This document shows, piece after piece, positions 46,229 to 56,000 of a stretch of DNA of 64,000 nt; the first letter of the stretch is position 1; each line of letters begins with the position of its first letter. The notes below the pieces were generated by a model, which searched no databases, was not told the DNA's origin, and saw only the letters and a list, made by a program, of their open reading frames with translations. Origin of the DNA: JAKAGZ01 sp963748105 (GTDB taxonomy: Bacteria > Bacteroidota > Ignavibacteria > Ignavibacteriales > Ignavibacteriaceae); contig CAVVHP010000005.1 in NCBI GenBank assembly GCA_963748105.1, positions 217,928 through 281,927 on the forward strand. Reading direction: 5' to 3'. The translations under genes were made by a program, and so were the position numbers.

Positions 46229-47851
46229 TTAACCGAATAAAAGTCTTACAATAAATACTGCCGCTAAAATTCCGACTATATCAGCCACAAGCCCGGCTGG
46301 TAAAGCGTGACGTGTTTTCTTAATACTTACAGCACCAAAATAAAGTGCAAGGACATAAAATGTAGTTTCTGTACTTCCATAAAATGTTGAGACCATAATT
46401 CCAATAAAAGAATCAGGCCCGTGAACTGAAATGGTTTCAGCCATTATTCCAAGTGAGCCACTTCCGGATAAAGGCCTCATCAAAGCCATTGGTAGAGCCT
46501 CAGCAGGCATTCCTATAAAATCAGTAATTGGTTTCAAAATTTTTATCAACCATTCCATCGCTCCGCCGGCTCTGAATATCCCAATGGCCACCAGCATTGC
46601 AACAAGGTAAGGAATAATTTTTACTGCAATATTAAAGCCTTCTTTGGCCCCTTCAATAAACTGCTCATAAACATTAACTTTTTTAATAAGTCCATAACCA
46701 AGAAATACTACTATCAAAAGCGGGATCGCGATTATTGAAAATCCCTGTATTATATTTTTAATTATATCCGGGTTGATAACGGACACTAAAGATTTTCCAA
46801 CCCCTGAAAAAGCCATTAACAAAATAAAAAGAATAATGCCGGCTACAGTGAGAAACAATTTTGAATTACTTTTCAGCCAATCCGGGAATCCCCCTTTCTT
46901 AATTGGAAATTTCTCAAATATTTTTGCTGCACTTACACCTGCAATTGTTGCGCAAACAGAAGCAAATAAAGATGTTCCAATAATTACTGCAGGCTCAGAG
47001 CTACCCGCTGCAGCTCTCACTGCAATTGCGGTTGCCGGAATAAGAGTAATTCCCGCTGTATTGATTGCCAGGAAAGTACACATTGCGTTTGTTGCAGTTC
47101 CCTTCTCAGGATTTATTTCCTCAAGCTCTTCCATCGCTTTTAAGCCGAAAGGAGTTGCTGCATTTCCGAGTCCCAGCATATTAGCTGAAATATTCATTAT
47201 CATTGAACCCATTGCCGGGTGGTCCGCAGGAACTTCCGGGAATAATCTTTTGGTAATTGGCTTAAGTACATTTGCAATTATTTTAATCAGCCCCGCTTCT
47301 TCTGCAACCTTCATAACTCCCAGCCAGAGCGCCATAATTCCTATAAGACCAATTGCTATTTTCACAGCAATTCCGGCATAATCCAGAGCTGAATTTGTTA
47401 CGTCCTTAAGTTTTAAAAATTTAACTTCTTCGAATATTGCCTGCCCGGAAGCTGTTGTATCACCTTCAATGTTATTAAAGCTGACAGTTCCTGTAATATC
47501 ATTTTTTTCACCTGAGGCTGATGCTATTTGCTGCAAAATAGCGGGAGAGGATTTAGTAATTTTAAAATAAATGCTATAAATATTTTTTTTCGGATTCGGA
47601 GTTACTTTTATCGGAAAGACAAGATCATTTTTTATTGAATCGCTGTAAAAGGAATTAAATGATTCCCGCCCAATTTTTATTTCACCATCAGAGGTTTTTG
47701 AACTATTTTTAACAAAATTATTATTAAAGTTTATTGTTATGGAAATTGGTTCATTATTTCTGTATTTGTCCTGATTTTGATTTATAATATCTGTAGTAAC
47801 GGCGGCGCCGATGCCCAGAAATAATAATGCAATCCATATATAATTTAGCAT
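46229..47851 (-). CDS. Fused SpmA/SpmB-like nucleoside-recognition membrane protein
   Basis: 540 residues. A signal-anchor N-terminus (MLNYIWIALLFLGIGAAVTT) and a short extracytoplasmic region (about 25-145) precede two nucleoside-recognition (Gate) membrane domains. These correspond to SpmA (about 155-330, with MIMNISANMLGLGNAATPFGL) and SpmB (about 360-540, with MRPLSGSGSLGIMAE and STETTFYVLALYFGAV). In spore formers the two are separate proteins for spore core dehydration; the fused form is common in non-sporulating Bacteroidota, where its transport role is unclear. Twelve bases after the amidase gene, so probably co-expressed. Confidence 0.92.
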   Translation of the reverse strand: MLNYIWIALLFLGIGAAVTTDIINQNQDKYRNNEPISITINFNNNFVKNSSKTSDGEIKIGRESFNSFYSDSIKNDLVFPIKVTPNPKKNIYSIYFKITKSSPAILQQIASASGEKNDITGTVSFNNIEGDTTASGQAIFEEVKFLKLKDVTNSALDYAGIAVKIAIGLIGIMALWLGVMKVAEEAGLIKIIANVLKPITKRLFPEVPADHPAMGSMIMNISANMLGLGNAATPFGLKAMEELEEINPEKGTATNAMCTFLAINTAGITLIPATAIAVRAAAGSSEPAVIIGTSLFASVCATIAGVSAAKIFEKFPIKKGGFPDWLKSNSKLFLTVAGIILFILLMAFSGVGKSLVSVINPDIIKNIIQGFSIIAIPLLIVVFLGYGLIKKVNVYEQFIEGAKEGFNIAVKIIPYLVAMLVAIGIFRAGGAMEWLIKILKPITDFIGMPAEALPMALMRPLSGSGSLGIMAETISVHGPDSFIGIMVSTFYGSTETTFYVLALYFGAVSIKKTRHALPAGLVADIVGILAAVFIVRLLFG

Positions 47852-47863
47852 TAAGCAGTAATC

Positions 47864-48913
47864 CTATCTAATATTTGGTAAAAAGACAATTTCTTTTCGA
47901 AAAGGAAACGAATGATTACCGTTTTTATTTGCAACAACAATTCTCAATGAATGTCTGCCTGTTGTAACCGCGGTAATATTTACTGTTAGTATTTTCAGAT
48001 CCTTATCGTAATATAAATTATTTACCTCTGTAGAATCAAATTGAACTTGAATTGAATTTGTATCAATGCCTGTTGAATCGTTCAAAAGGAAAGAAAAGCT
48101 GGTGCTGTCATCCGTAACTATGCCGGGTTTATTTAATGGTATGATATCAGGGATACCTGCTTTAAAATACCTGCACAGTCCCCTGAAAATGCCCCATGCT
48201 TCAATCTTGTTAAATTCTGTTTCTTCCAGTCTGCCAGCTTCAAAATGATCTGTACTGAAATTACATTCCACTAAAATTGCGGGAATTTTAGTTTCTCTTA
48301 ACACAGAAAATCCCTGTCCCGGATAAATTATATAATCAGAATAAGTCCCGTCAAAAGACCCGAGTCCACCAGAATTTCTAACAGCATAAGCAAGATCTCT
48401 TTGAACAAATTTTGCAATGTCCCTGCTGCTAGGCTCATATTCATAATTATTTTCTCGTGCGTGGTAGTATGTAGATGTGTAATCGGTCCAGTAATCATCA
48501 GCTGAACCGGGTGCATTGTGATGAATGCTAATAAAAATATCGGCACCACTTTCATTAGCCAGCTTCGATCGGTCTTTTAGATTGATTGTTGTATCAGTGC
48601 TTCGGGACATATAAACAACTGCCCCGGCTTCCTGTAGAAATGACCTTAGATATAAAGCAACCCTTAAATTTAGATTTGCTTCGGCTTCAAAACCTTTATA
48701 CCCCTTGTTTCCTCTTTGTTTTCCACCGTGACCCGGATCAATAAAGATTTTTTTACCGTTTATGAACGGATAATAATCACTAACAAATTTTACTTTCTTT
48801 TCTGGGAATCTGAATTCAGTGGGGATTTCATAAAAACTTTTAATACCGGAAGCGCAGCCACTGATGCCAGCTGCCAGTATTAATAATCCCAATCTGGTTT
48901 TAAGATTACCCAC
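47864..48913 (-). CDS. N-acetylmuramoyl-L-alanine amidase lipoprotein
   Basis: About 349 residues from the GTG at 48913, preferred because it gives a compact lipoprotein signal ending at the lipobox GISGC (Cys20) and overlaps the previous gene by only eight bases; an ATG at 48949 would add 12 basic residues and overlap by 44. The Amidase_3 zinc site is complete: IDPGHGG, the Glu in FEAEANLNL, HHNA in ISIHHNAPG and the catalytic Glu in ILVECNF. It should cleave the amide bond between muramic acid and the stem peptide, anchored to a membrane by lipid. A C-terminal beta domain of about 90 residues follows. It lies between a flavin-like small protein and SpmAB. Confidence 0.88.
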   Translation of the reverse strand: MGNLKTRLGLLILAAGISGCASGIKSFYEIPTEFRFPEKKVKFVSDYYPFINGKKIFIDPGHGGKQRGNKGYKGFEAEANLNLRVALYLRSFLQEAGAVVYMSRSTDTTINLKDRSKLANESGADIFISIHHNAPGSADDYWTDYTSTYYHARENNYEYEPSSRDIAKFVQRDLAYAVRNSGGLGSFDGTYSDYIIYPGQGFSVLRETKIPAILVECNFSTDHFEAGRLEETEFNKIEAWGIFRGLCRYFKAGIPDIIPLNKPGIVTDDSTSFSFLLNDSTGIDTNSIQVQFDSTEVNNLYYDKDLKILTVNITAVTTGRHSLRIVVANKNGNHSFPFRKEIVFLPNIR

Positions 48914-49370
48914 CCGTCTCTTCAATAGCTTTGATTTCTTCTGAGTCAATCATTGTCACTTTATTAATGACAGTAAAATCAAGTTCAGATCCCTCCTTTT
49001 TATTCGAATACTTTTTAGCGTATGATAGTTTCAGATCTTCCGCAATTTTGCCGTCTTCAATTTTTTTGATTAATCCGGAAATTGAAATAGAGAAACATTT
49101 ATAAGTTGGGCTATAGCCTACCTTTTTGCTTTTACGAAGTTTTTCTTCTTTTAATATTGTAAACGACACATTAGTATTAAAAATAATTGAATTAAAGAAT
49201 TCATCATCTTCAAAAAAGATATAAAGATTTTTATCTCTATACAAAAAAGTAGTAGCTATCTGCAAGAATTCAATATCTTCGCATTGAACAGCAAGAACAC
49301 CGGCTCCGTTTTTGTTTAGTTCCTTTTCTATTACTTCTATATCTCTAATCTGCTTAATTGTTCTGTTCAT
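48906..49370 (-). CDS. Pyridoxamine 5'-phosphate oxidase-like FMN-binding split-barrel protein
   Basis: 154 residues that fit the PNPOx-like split-barrel fold: an N-terminal helix (IEVIEKELNKNGAGVLAV), then strands including FLYRDKNLYIFFEDDEFFNSIIFN and VSFTILKEEKLRK. The family includes flavin-dependent reductases and heme or F420-using enzymes, so no reaction is assigned. The 3' end overlaps the amidase gene by eight bases (or 44 if the longer start of that gene is used). It is the probable first gene of the minus-strand run that follows the helicase-nuclease genes. Confidence 0.72.
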   Translation of the reverse strand: MNRTIKQIRDIEVIEKELNKNGAGVLAVQCEDIEFLQIATTFLYRDKNLYIFFEDDEFFNSIIFNTNVSFTILKEEKLRKSKKVGYSPTYKCFSISISGLIKKIEDGKIAEDLKLSYAKKYSNKKEGSELDFTVINKVTMIDSEEIKAIEETGG

Positions 49371-49403
49371 TTATTTTATTCCAATAAGTTTATTCAATAT
49401 AAC

Positions 49404-50351
49404 TCAGCTATTAATAACACACTTGTTGTTTTCAAGAGAATAAAGGCATTTGTTGCAATGTTCCAGGTTTTGGGTAAAATTCTCATTTCGTACTGAATCA
49501 ACCATTTTAGTCATATTATTGCGAATTTGAGCTAAATATTCCCTTTTTACAGATTTTTCAAATAATTTTTCAGGATGTTTTATGAAAATGAGCTTTAATT
49601 CAATTTCATTAACATCCGGGAAAAACTGACCCGTAATATATGAATAAAATTCTAATTGCGGTAAATAGTTTTTCGATCTTTCTGCAATTTCCTCAATTGA
49701 AATATCATCGGTTTTATAATCAATAATAATTGCTTTGTTATTTTCAATAATTAATTTATCAATAATTCCATAAAGGAAATAGTCATTCTCTTTCAAATAT
49801 ATTTCAAATTCATTATGGTAAGTTTTGTAGGTGGAAATTTCCTTATAAGTAGAGGATGAGAAATATTTGTTGATATCCTTCAGAATATTATTTTTTAACT
49901 TTAATGCTGTGTTTTCAGAATAATCAAAAACATCAATTTCATTTTTAATATTTTTTCCTACAAACTCATCCAACTCTTTTGGGGCAACATCATTTTGCAA
50001 TATTTTATGGATAATCCTACCTTTAACGGCAGAAAAGCCAGGAGTTTTTTGCTTATCATTTGCGTATATCAAATCATCGTTTTCTTCTCTTGAATTGTAA
50101 TCAAAGTCGCTCCCAGATGAGACACTTTTATTTTGATTCTTATACCAGGTTTTATATCTGTTAAATAACCTTGTAAACCCATATTCATAAGTAAGCTGAT
50201 ATTTTAGTGGGCATTGATTAAAAACAGCTACTTTGGTCGCAGAGATAAATTCTCCTTCCGGCTGATCAGTAATTTGTTTCAAATTAAATTTAAGCCCCGA
50301 AATATCAGGAACAGCTTTCCCTGCTGGCATTTTTGATTTGTTCAACTTCAC
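49404..50351 (-). CDS. PD-(D/E)XK nuclease with Fe-S cysteines, partner of a UvrD-type helicase
   Basis: 315 residues of the RecB/AddB/Cas4-like PDDEXK_1 family. The active site is made of His in GRIIHKIL, Asp in GIIDKLI, the Asp-x-Lys in IIDYKTD and the QLEFYSY helix. Four Cys (NQCPLKY near the N-terminus and CNKCLYSLENNKC at the end) form the iron-staple pattern of AddB and Cas4 nucleases. The start is a GTG at 50351 that overlaps the helicase stop by four bases (GTGA); an ATG at 50330 is the alternative. With the helicase it makes an end-processing pair for double-strand break repair, inferred from the coupling. Confidence 0.88.
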   Translation of the reverse strand: MKLNKSKMPAGKAVPDISGLKFNLKQITDQPEGEFISATKVAVFNQCPLKYQLTYEYGFTRLFNRYKTWYKNQNKSVSSGSDFDYNSREENDDLIYANDKQKTPGFSAVKGRIIHKILQNDVAPKELDEFVGKNIKNEIDVFDYSENTALKLKNNILKDINKYFSSSTYKEISTYKTYHNEFEIYLKENDYFLYGIIDKLIIENNKAIIIDYKTDDISIEEIAERSKNYLPQLEFYSYITGQFFPDVNEIELKLIFIKHPEKLFEKSVKREYLAQIRNNMTKMVDSVRNENFTQNLEHCNKCLYSLENNKCVINS

Positions 50352-53023
50352 GACAAATAGGAAATTTGAGTAGATAGTGTTTTTTCTTCCGTGAAATATT
50401 TGCCGGCTTTTTCAAATGTAAATTTAAGTTTTCCGTTCAGTTCATAAGAATCAGAAGAAAAATCAAACGCAGGAAGGGAATAAATCAAACCAAGAAAGGA
50501 TTTTTCTGAAAAACTTTTCCCTTCCTTTTCAGTACCACAAATATAAAGTGATTCTATTGCCCTGGTTACTCCAACATAAAATAATCTTTTAAACTCAGCT
50601 ATATTTTTTTTCTCTTCTATATACTCGGCTAATCCGACAATTGGAGCAGATTTATACTCTCCTGCGATATTATCATCCAATGGAATTTTTGTAAGCAAAC
50701 CGTATCGTTTATCAATTACAACTTTTTTGGATTTAAAACTTTCTTTACGTAAAGATTCGCTGCAGTTGTGGAGGAAAACATTTTTAAACTCCAGCCCTTT
50801 AGCCTGATGGTAGGTCATTATTTTTACTGAGTTACTTTCATCTGTAACAGAAGCCTGCGATTCGTCTTCAAGCTGTTGAATGGACTGTTTCAGATAGTCG
50901 ACATAATCATACAAAGTCTTAAAACCCTGGTTTCCAAAAGTAGTAGTTACATTTATCAGTTTTCCTATATTAGCAAGCTCCTGAGTATTATTCGAGCGGG
51001 AAGCAATTACACTTATATAACTTGTTTCATTAAGAATTTTTCTCAAAAGCGCTGTAATATTGAAACTGGTAGAGAGCCGGGTATTTTCATCGATTACTTT
51101 TACTTTCGTATCCAATTCTTTGTCCTTAGAACTATAGTTTTTTAATTTTTCCCAGAACGTACTTCCCCTTTGTAGAGAAATTTCCAGAATTTTCGAATCT
51201 GAGATATTAAAAAAAGGTGATCTCAGTGTTCCTACAAGCGCTGTATCATCTTCATTGTTCAACAGAAAGGAGAAGTAATTGTAAATGTCATAAATAGACT
51301 GCCGCTGGTAAAATCCCTTACCGCCAACTACCACAAATGGGATGCAATATTTTACAAAAGTATTTTCAAGCTCTTTGAACTCTTTTCTTCTCCTGCATAG
51401 AATTGCTATATCACTAAAATTTGTCTCTGATTGACTACCACCAGCAACTAAACTGAGTATTTTCCTGGCAATCAGTTCATCTTCTGAAATGTCTTCTTCG
51501 CTTTCTGAAGGATTTCTTCCAAGCAGGATTTCTATTTTTCCTTCAGTTTCAGTTTTGCTCGCGCACACAAGATCATCGTACTCAACTTCATTAAAAACCA
51601 GATTGGGCTCATTGAAAATTTTGCTGAATAGCTTATTAGTAAAAAGAGCAATGGCTGGTGCCATTCTGAAACTTTCAGGTAAAGTTAAAAGTTTGTTCAA
51701 ACCTTCAGTTTCATCAATATCATTTCTTGTTCTGTCGAATACTTCCAGTTCAGCATCACGGAACATATAAATACTTTGCTTTTCGTCACCAACAACAAAA
51801 AGATTTCCTTTTTTCAGATGATCAAGAATTGGAAGAAATATGTTATACTGAATTTCATTTGTATCCTGATATTCATCTATCATTATATATTTATATTTCT
51901 GCGAAAGTGCTTCCCTGACTACGGGATTATCCAATATTTCCTGGGTAAATAATAGAATATCCTCATAATCGAGATAACCGTTTTCCTTCTTTTTTAGGTT
52001 ATACCTTTCAAGTGCTTTATAGAACAATGTTAATAGATTTACTCCAAATTCGGCAAGTGCAAATTCTATTTTGGGATTTACATCATCGAGGTTAATACTT
52101 TTTACAGAAGAGTAAAATTCCTGGATTACTAAGATTTCCTCAGTAAAATCATCGGCAAGTTTGTTCAGATATCCTCTTTTTTTAACACCTCCTGATTGAG
52201 TTAACAAGTATTCACCGATTACTTTTAAAACGCTAATTTTTTGAATAAAAGAATCGATATTATCCAGTTGTTTTAAAAGTGACGATACTTCAATTCCTGA
52301 TTCATTACCTGGCTTGTCATTTAGTACAGCTCCGTTAATGCTATTAATGGCAGAAATAATTCCGGGTAGTTTTGGTGAGAATATTTGTTCAAAAGTATCT
52401 TCATATGTTTTATGAAAATATTTAGCAATTTCTTCTGAGCTTTTATTATAGATTCTATCGGCCAGTACAAGCACGTTTTTTCTTCTTTTCACCAAAGAAA
52501 TTATTTCTCTTGTCAGAAGTGATTTTGAACCGTAAATTCTAATAAGGTACTTTAATTTATCTTCATCTTCATGAGTTTTAAAAATATTTTTCAACAATTC
52601 ATCAACTGATAATTCGATCAGTTCATCGGATAAAACTTCATCAATAGCCGAAAAATTAGCATCCAGCCCGGCCTCAACGGGATTTTCTCTCAACACATCT
52701 ATACAAAAGGAATGAATGGTTGATATATTTGCTGAAACAAGCTGTCGCCTGATGGTCTCCAGTTTGCTAATTTCAACGGAATTATTTGATGCTTCAAGTC
52801 TTTCTTCAGTTTCTCTTGCAATCTTTTTATATAGTTCGCTTGATGCTTTTTCGGTAAAACTTATTGCTGCAATGTTTCTAAGGTTGGGATATTTCTGGGA
52901 CAGTGCAATTTCAAGGTATCTTTTCGATAACACAAAAGTCTTCCCTGATCCTGCATTTGCAGTGAGGGAAATATGCTTATCAAATTTTAATGCGGCCTTT
53001 TGATGTTCAGTAAGCATTGTCAT
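50348..53023 (-). CDS. UvrD/AddA-type DNA helicase
   Basis: 891 residues of superfamily 1 helicase. Motif I is in TANAGSGKTFVLS, motif II in YIMIDEYQDTN, motif III in VVGDEKQSIYMFRD, motif V in MTYHQAKGLEF and motif VI in YVGVTRA. The size and inserted regions (about 200-330) resemble AddA or RecB more than plain UvrD, but the C-terminal nuclease domain is absent; instead a separate PD-(D/E)XK gene follows with a four-base overlap. It should unwind DNA ends for repair and recombination. Its ATG overlaps the stop of the sensor kinase gene by four bases (ATGA), so the three genes are translationally linked. Confidence 0.92.
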   Translation of the reverse strand: MTMLTEHQKAALKFDKHISLTANAGSGKTFVLSKRYLEIALSQKYPNLRNIAAISFTEKASSELYKKIARETEERLEASNNSVEISKLETIRRQLVSANISTIHSFCIDVLRENPVEAGLDANFSAIDEVLSDELIELSVDELLKNIFKTHEDEDKLKYLIRIYGSKSLLTREIISLVKRRKNVLVLADRIYNKSSEEIAKYFHKTYEDTFEQIFSPKLPGIISAINSINGAVLNDKPGNESGIEVSSLLKQLDNIDSFIQKISVLKVIGEYLLTQSGGVKKRGYLNKLADDFTEEILVIQEFYSSVKSINLDDVNPKIEFALAEFGVNLLTLFYKALERYNLKKKENGYLDYEDILLFTQEILDNPVVREALSQKYKYIMIDEYQDTNEIQYNIFLPILDHLKKGNLFVVGDEKQSIYMFRDAELEVFDRTRNDIDETEGLNKLLTLPESFRMAPAIALFTNKLFSKIFNEPNLVFNEVEYDDLVCASKTETEGKIEILLGRNPSESEEDISEDELIARKILSLVAGGSQSETNFSDIAILCRRRKEFKELENTFVKYCIPFVVVGGKGFYQRQSIYDIYNYFSFLLNNEDDTALVGTLRSPFFNISDSKILEISLQRGSTFWEKLKNYSSKDKELDTKVKVIDENTRLSTSFNITALLRKILNETSYISVIASRSNNTQELANIGKLINVTTTFGNQGFKTLYDYVDYLKQSIQQLEDESQASVTDESNSVKIMTYHQAKGLEFKNVFLHNCSESLRKESFKSKKVVIDKRYGLLTKIPLDDNIAGEYKSAPIVGLAEYIEEKKNIAEFKRLFYVGVTRAIESLYICGTEKEGKSFSEKSFLGLIYSLPAFDFSSDSYELNGKLKFTFEKAGKYFTEEKTLSTQISYLS

Positions 53024-56000
53024 TTAGAAGTATTATCCTCCTTTTGCTTTTTGAGAGGAATAATAATTTCGAAGTTAGTTCCTTTTTCAGAACTTTCTAC
53101 CAGAACAATATCTCCTTTTATGCTTTCCATAAATCTCTTGGCTATTTTCAACCCGATACCCATTCCCTTTTCCTTGGTAGTAAAATTTGCTTCAAAAATT
53201 TTATCTTTATATTGATTCGGAATTCCAGTTCCGTTATCCTTTACACTTACTCTCAATTTTAATCTCTTTACTGATAAATCAATATTTATAGAATCGGCTT
53301 GTGCCTGTATTGAATTTCTTATCAAATTTATGAAAAGTCTTCTTAGCTGAACTTTATCGGCTTCAATAACAGCAGTATCAACTGGAGATTGAATATTAAT
53401 TTCGACTTTTTCTTCCATAAAAAGATTAATAACATCGTGTAAAATCGGAAGCAAATCCAATTCTTCCATATTATAATTTGGCATTCTGGCAAAACGGGAA
53501 AATTCTGTTGCAATCTGGCTTAAACTTTCTATCTGGTTAAGCAAAGTAGTTGAAACTTTCTTAAAAATATTGTCAAAATTTTTATTTTTATCTCTATAAG
53601 AAATTATTAATTGTTGAACTGCGAGTTTCATCGGTGTTAATGGATTTTTAATCTCGTGTGCGACCTGTTTTGCCATTTCCTTCCAGGCATTTTCCCTTTC
53701 AAGTTCAGCTAGTTCCACCTGGTTTTTCTGTAATTCCATTGTCATTGATTTGAATCCATCCAGCAGATCCCTTATTTCGCCTCTCTGGTTATTATTAATC
53801 TCCACATTAAAATCACCATGAGCAATTGACTCTGTAGCTTTAGTAAGCCTCCTTATTGGTGATGAAATTCTGTTTGCCAGTATTGTACTAAGTAATATGA
53901 TCAGCATTGTAGCAAAGGAATAAATACCAAATAGGAAAACATCAATATCAATTACTGAGTAAGCAGGTTGTACTTTATTAAAAGCATCATTTACACTTAT
54001 TATAAAATGATATTTATCAATGTCTGTTCGCCTGAAAAAGGCATTGTAGGTAAAATTATTTACTTTTTCTTTATTTAAAGCCTCACGGTAATTGAGATAA
54101 TTAAGTTGATAATAAGCTTCGGGATCCAGCATATTAGTAAATAATCCGGCTTTGTAATATTGCTCTTTTGAATTAAATATTTGAGTAGTACCCTCATAAA
54201 TAGAGAACGATATTTTTAATTCGTTTCCCGCGTGCCTGAAAACATCCTGCAGCCCCTTATTTTCTTCATCTTTTAGTTGTGCTTTCAGATGGTTTTCTAC
54301 ATACACGGATCTTTCGTTAAGCTCTTTAATAACTGACAGCTGGCTTTTTTCTTTAACTATCTGCCTGTTATAAACTGCCAGGATAAACACAGGAATTATG
54401 GAAACAATCAACAATGCTATTAATAATTGTGTCCTGAAACTATATTTGAACTTCCTGAATTGTGTTGAAAATATAATCAGGAATAAAAGAAGGATGAAAA
54501 TGCTGTGAATTATAAATATTTTAAAGAAATTATAGAGGTTCCAGGAAAGATTTTTTTCAAGAACAGCTACAGTGGTAATTCTGGTTTCATTACCAGTCTC
54601 ATTTTTTAGAACATAAGTTACATAGGGCTCATCACTTAAATTTAACGTAAGCCATGCTTCATTATCAGATGAAAACTGAGCATTGGTTATGGTTTTTGTT
54701 TGATCCAATGATGGGAAAATATCCCCATAAACTTTGCTTAATTTGGAATCTCTAAATTCAAATATTTTTAATTGTTCCGGTTCTATAACAGAATTCAGAA
54801 TATTTTTTCTTGATTCCAAAAATTCAGGAATACTTTTACCTGGATTTAATATTTCGATATCAATGCTGGCCAAAACATAACCAAGTATTATCCCTCTTTC
54901 TTTTACAGCAATAAGACCGACTAATTTATCACTTCCTTCTTCGTTTTTATCAATTTTTTCTATTACAATCGGCTCTTCTTTAACTTTATTTTTGAGAAAG
55001 TTTAGATTTATTTCTTCTCCCTGAGGCTCCACTGAAAACCCACCAACCCGCTCAAAATTTTTGTCCAATATTATTACAGAGGAATTTATTGATTCCCTTT
55101 GTAATGCACTTCCGCTCCATATTATAAATGCAACAGCATCAGCATTACTATTGTGCACCGAATACGACCTTTTTAATTCTTCATTTTCTGCGGCATTATT
55201 TAATGTCTCACTAAGAAAGAATTTCAATAAACTTTCATTTGACCGATTTAACTCAAGTGCTGTTGTTTTTAATGATTCTCTTTCAAGCTCAAGATTGAAG
55301 TAATTCATTAGACTAATAGTAACAATCGAAGCAAGCAGAGTCGCGAACACATAATTATAAATTGTGTCCTTGCTCTCTGTAAAACAAGCGATGTATATTA
55401 AGCAGAAAAACAATGCGATAATAACAATGCTAAGTATTGGTGTAATCAGAGGGGTATTTTGTAAATAGAAGAAAACTATTCCGAATATTTCAAATAAAGA
55501 AAAAAGGATTACAAATAATATTTTAGATCTTTTGAAATCCTTTAGTGGTAAAAATGATATGACCAGAATCACTAATGCGGTAAGTACCATTATTACTGAG
55601 ATGCCAAATACAAGAGTGCTGAATATCATCGAAAGGGCAGGGAAACTAGGGATTAAATCAGGACTTTTAAAATAGCGAAGAGTTGAGTCGAAGATAATAC
55701 TTTTGATTGATGCACTTAATCCCCTGAATGTTAAAAAATAAACAGGGATAATGGGAATGATAAGGAGTGTCCTTAAATATTTGAATTTACTTCTTTCAGA
55801 ATTTTTCAAATAATTAAACGAATAAGCAAAAGCCTTAATCCCTACCAGCAAAGCAAAAAATGAAGTAACAAAAAACTCTATTGGTGATTTTACGATACCC
55901 CCACCAAAAGCTGAAGAAAAATATCCTGAATCAGTTAATGCCCCGCTCAACAGGTTAGAAGGAAATCCAAGTTTAAACAAGATCATCCTGAAAAGCGTAA

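Noticed and set aside
46773..47381. A 202-codon frame antisense to the SpmAB-like gene
   Set aside because: It lies entirely inside a well-supported gene, mirrors its codon pattern and encodes a low-complexity Ile/Ala/Pro-rich chain.
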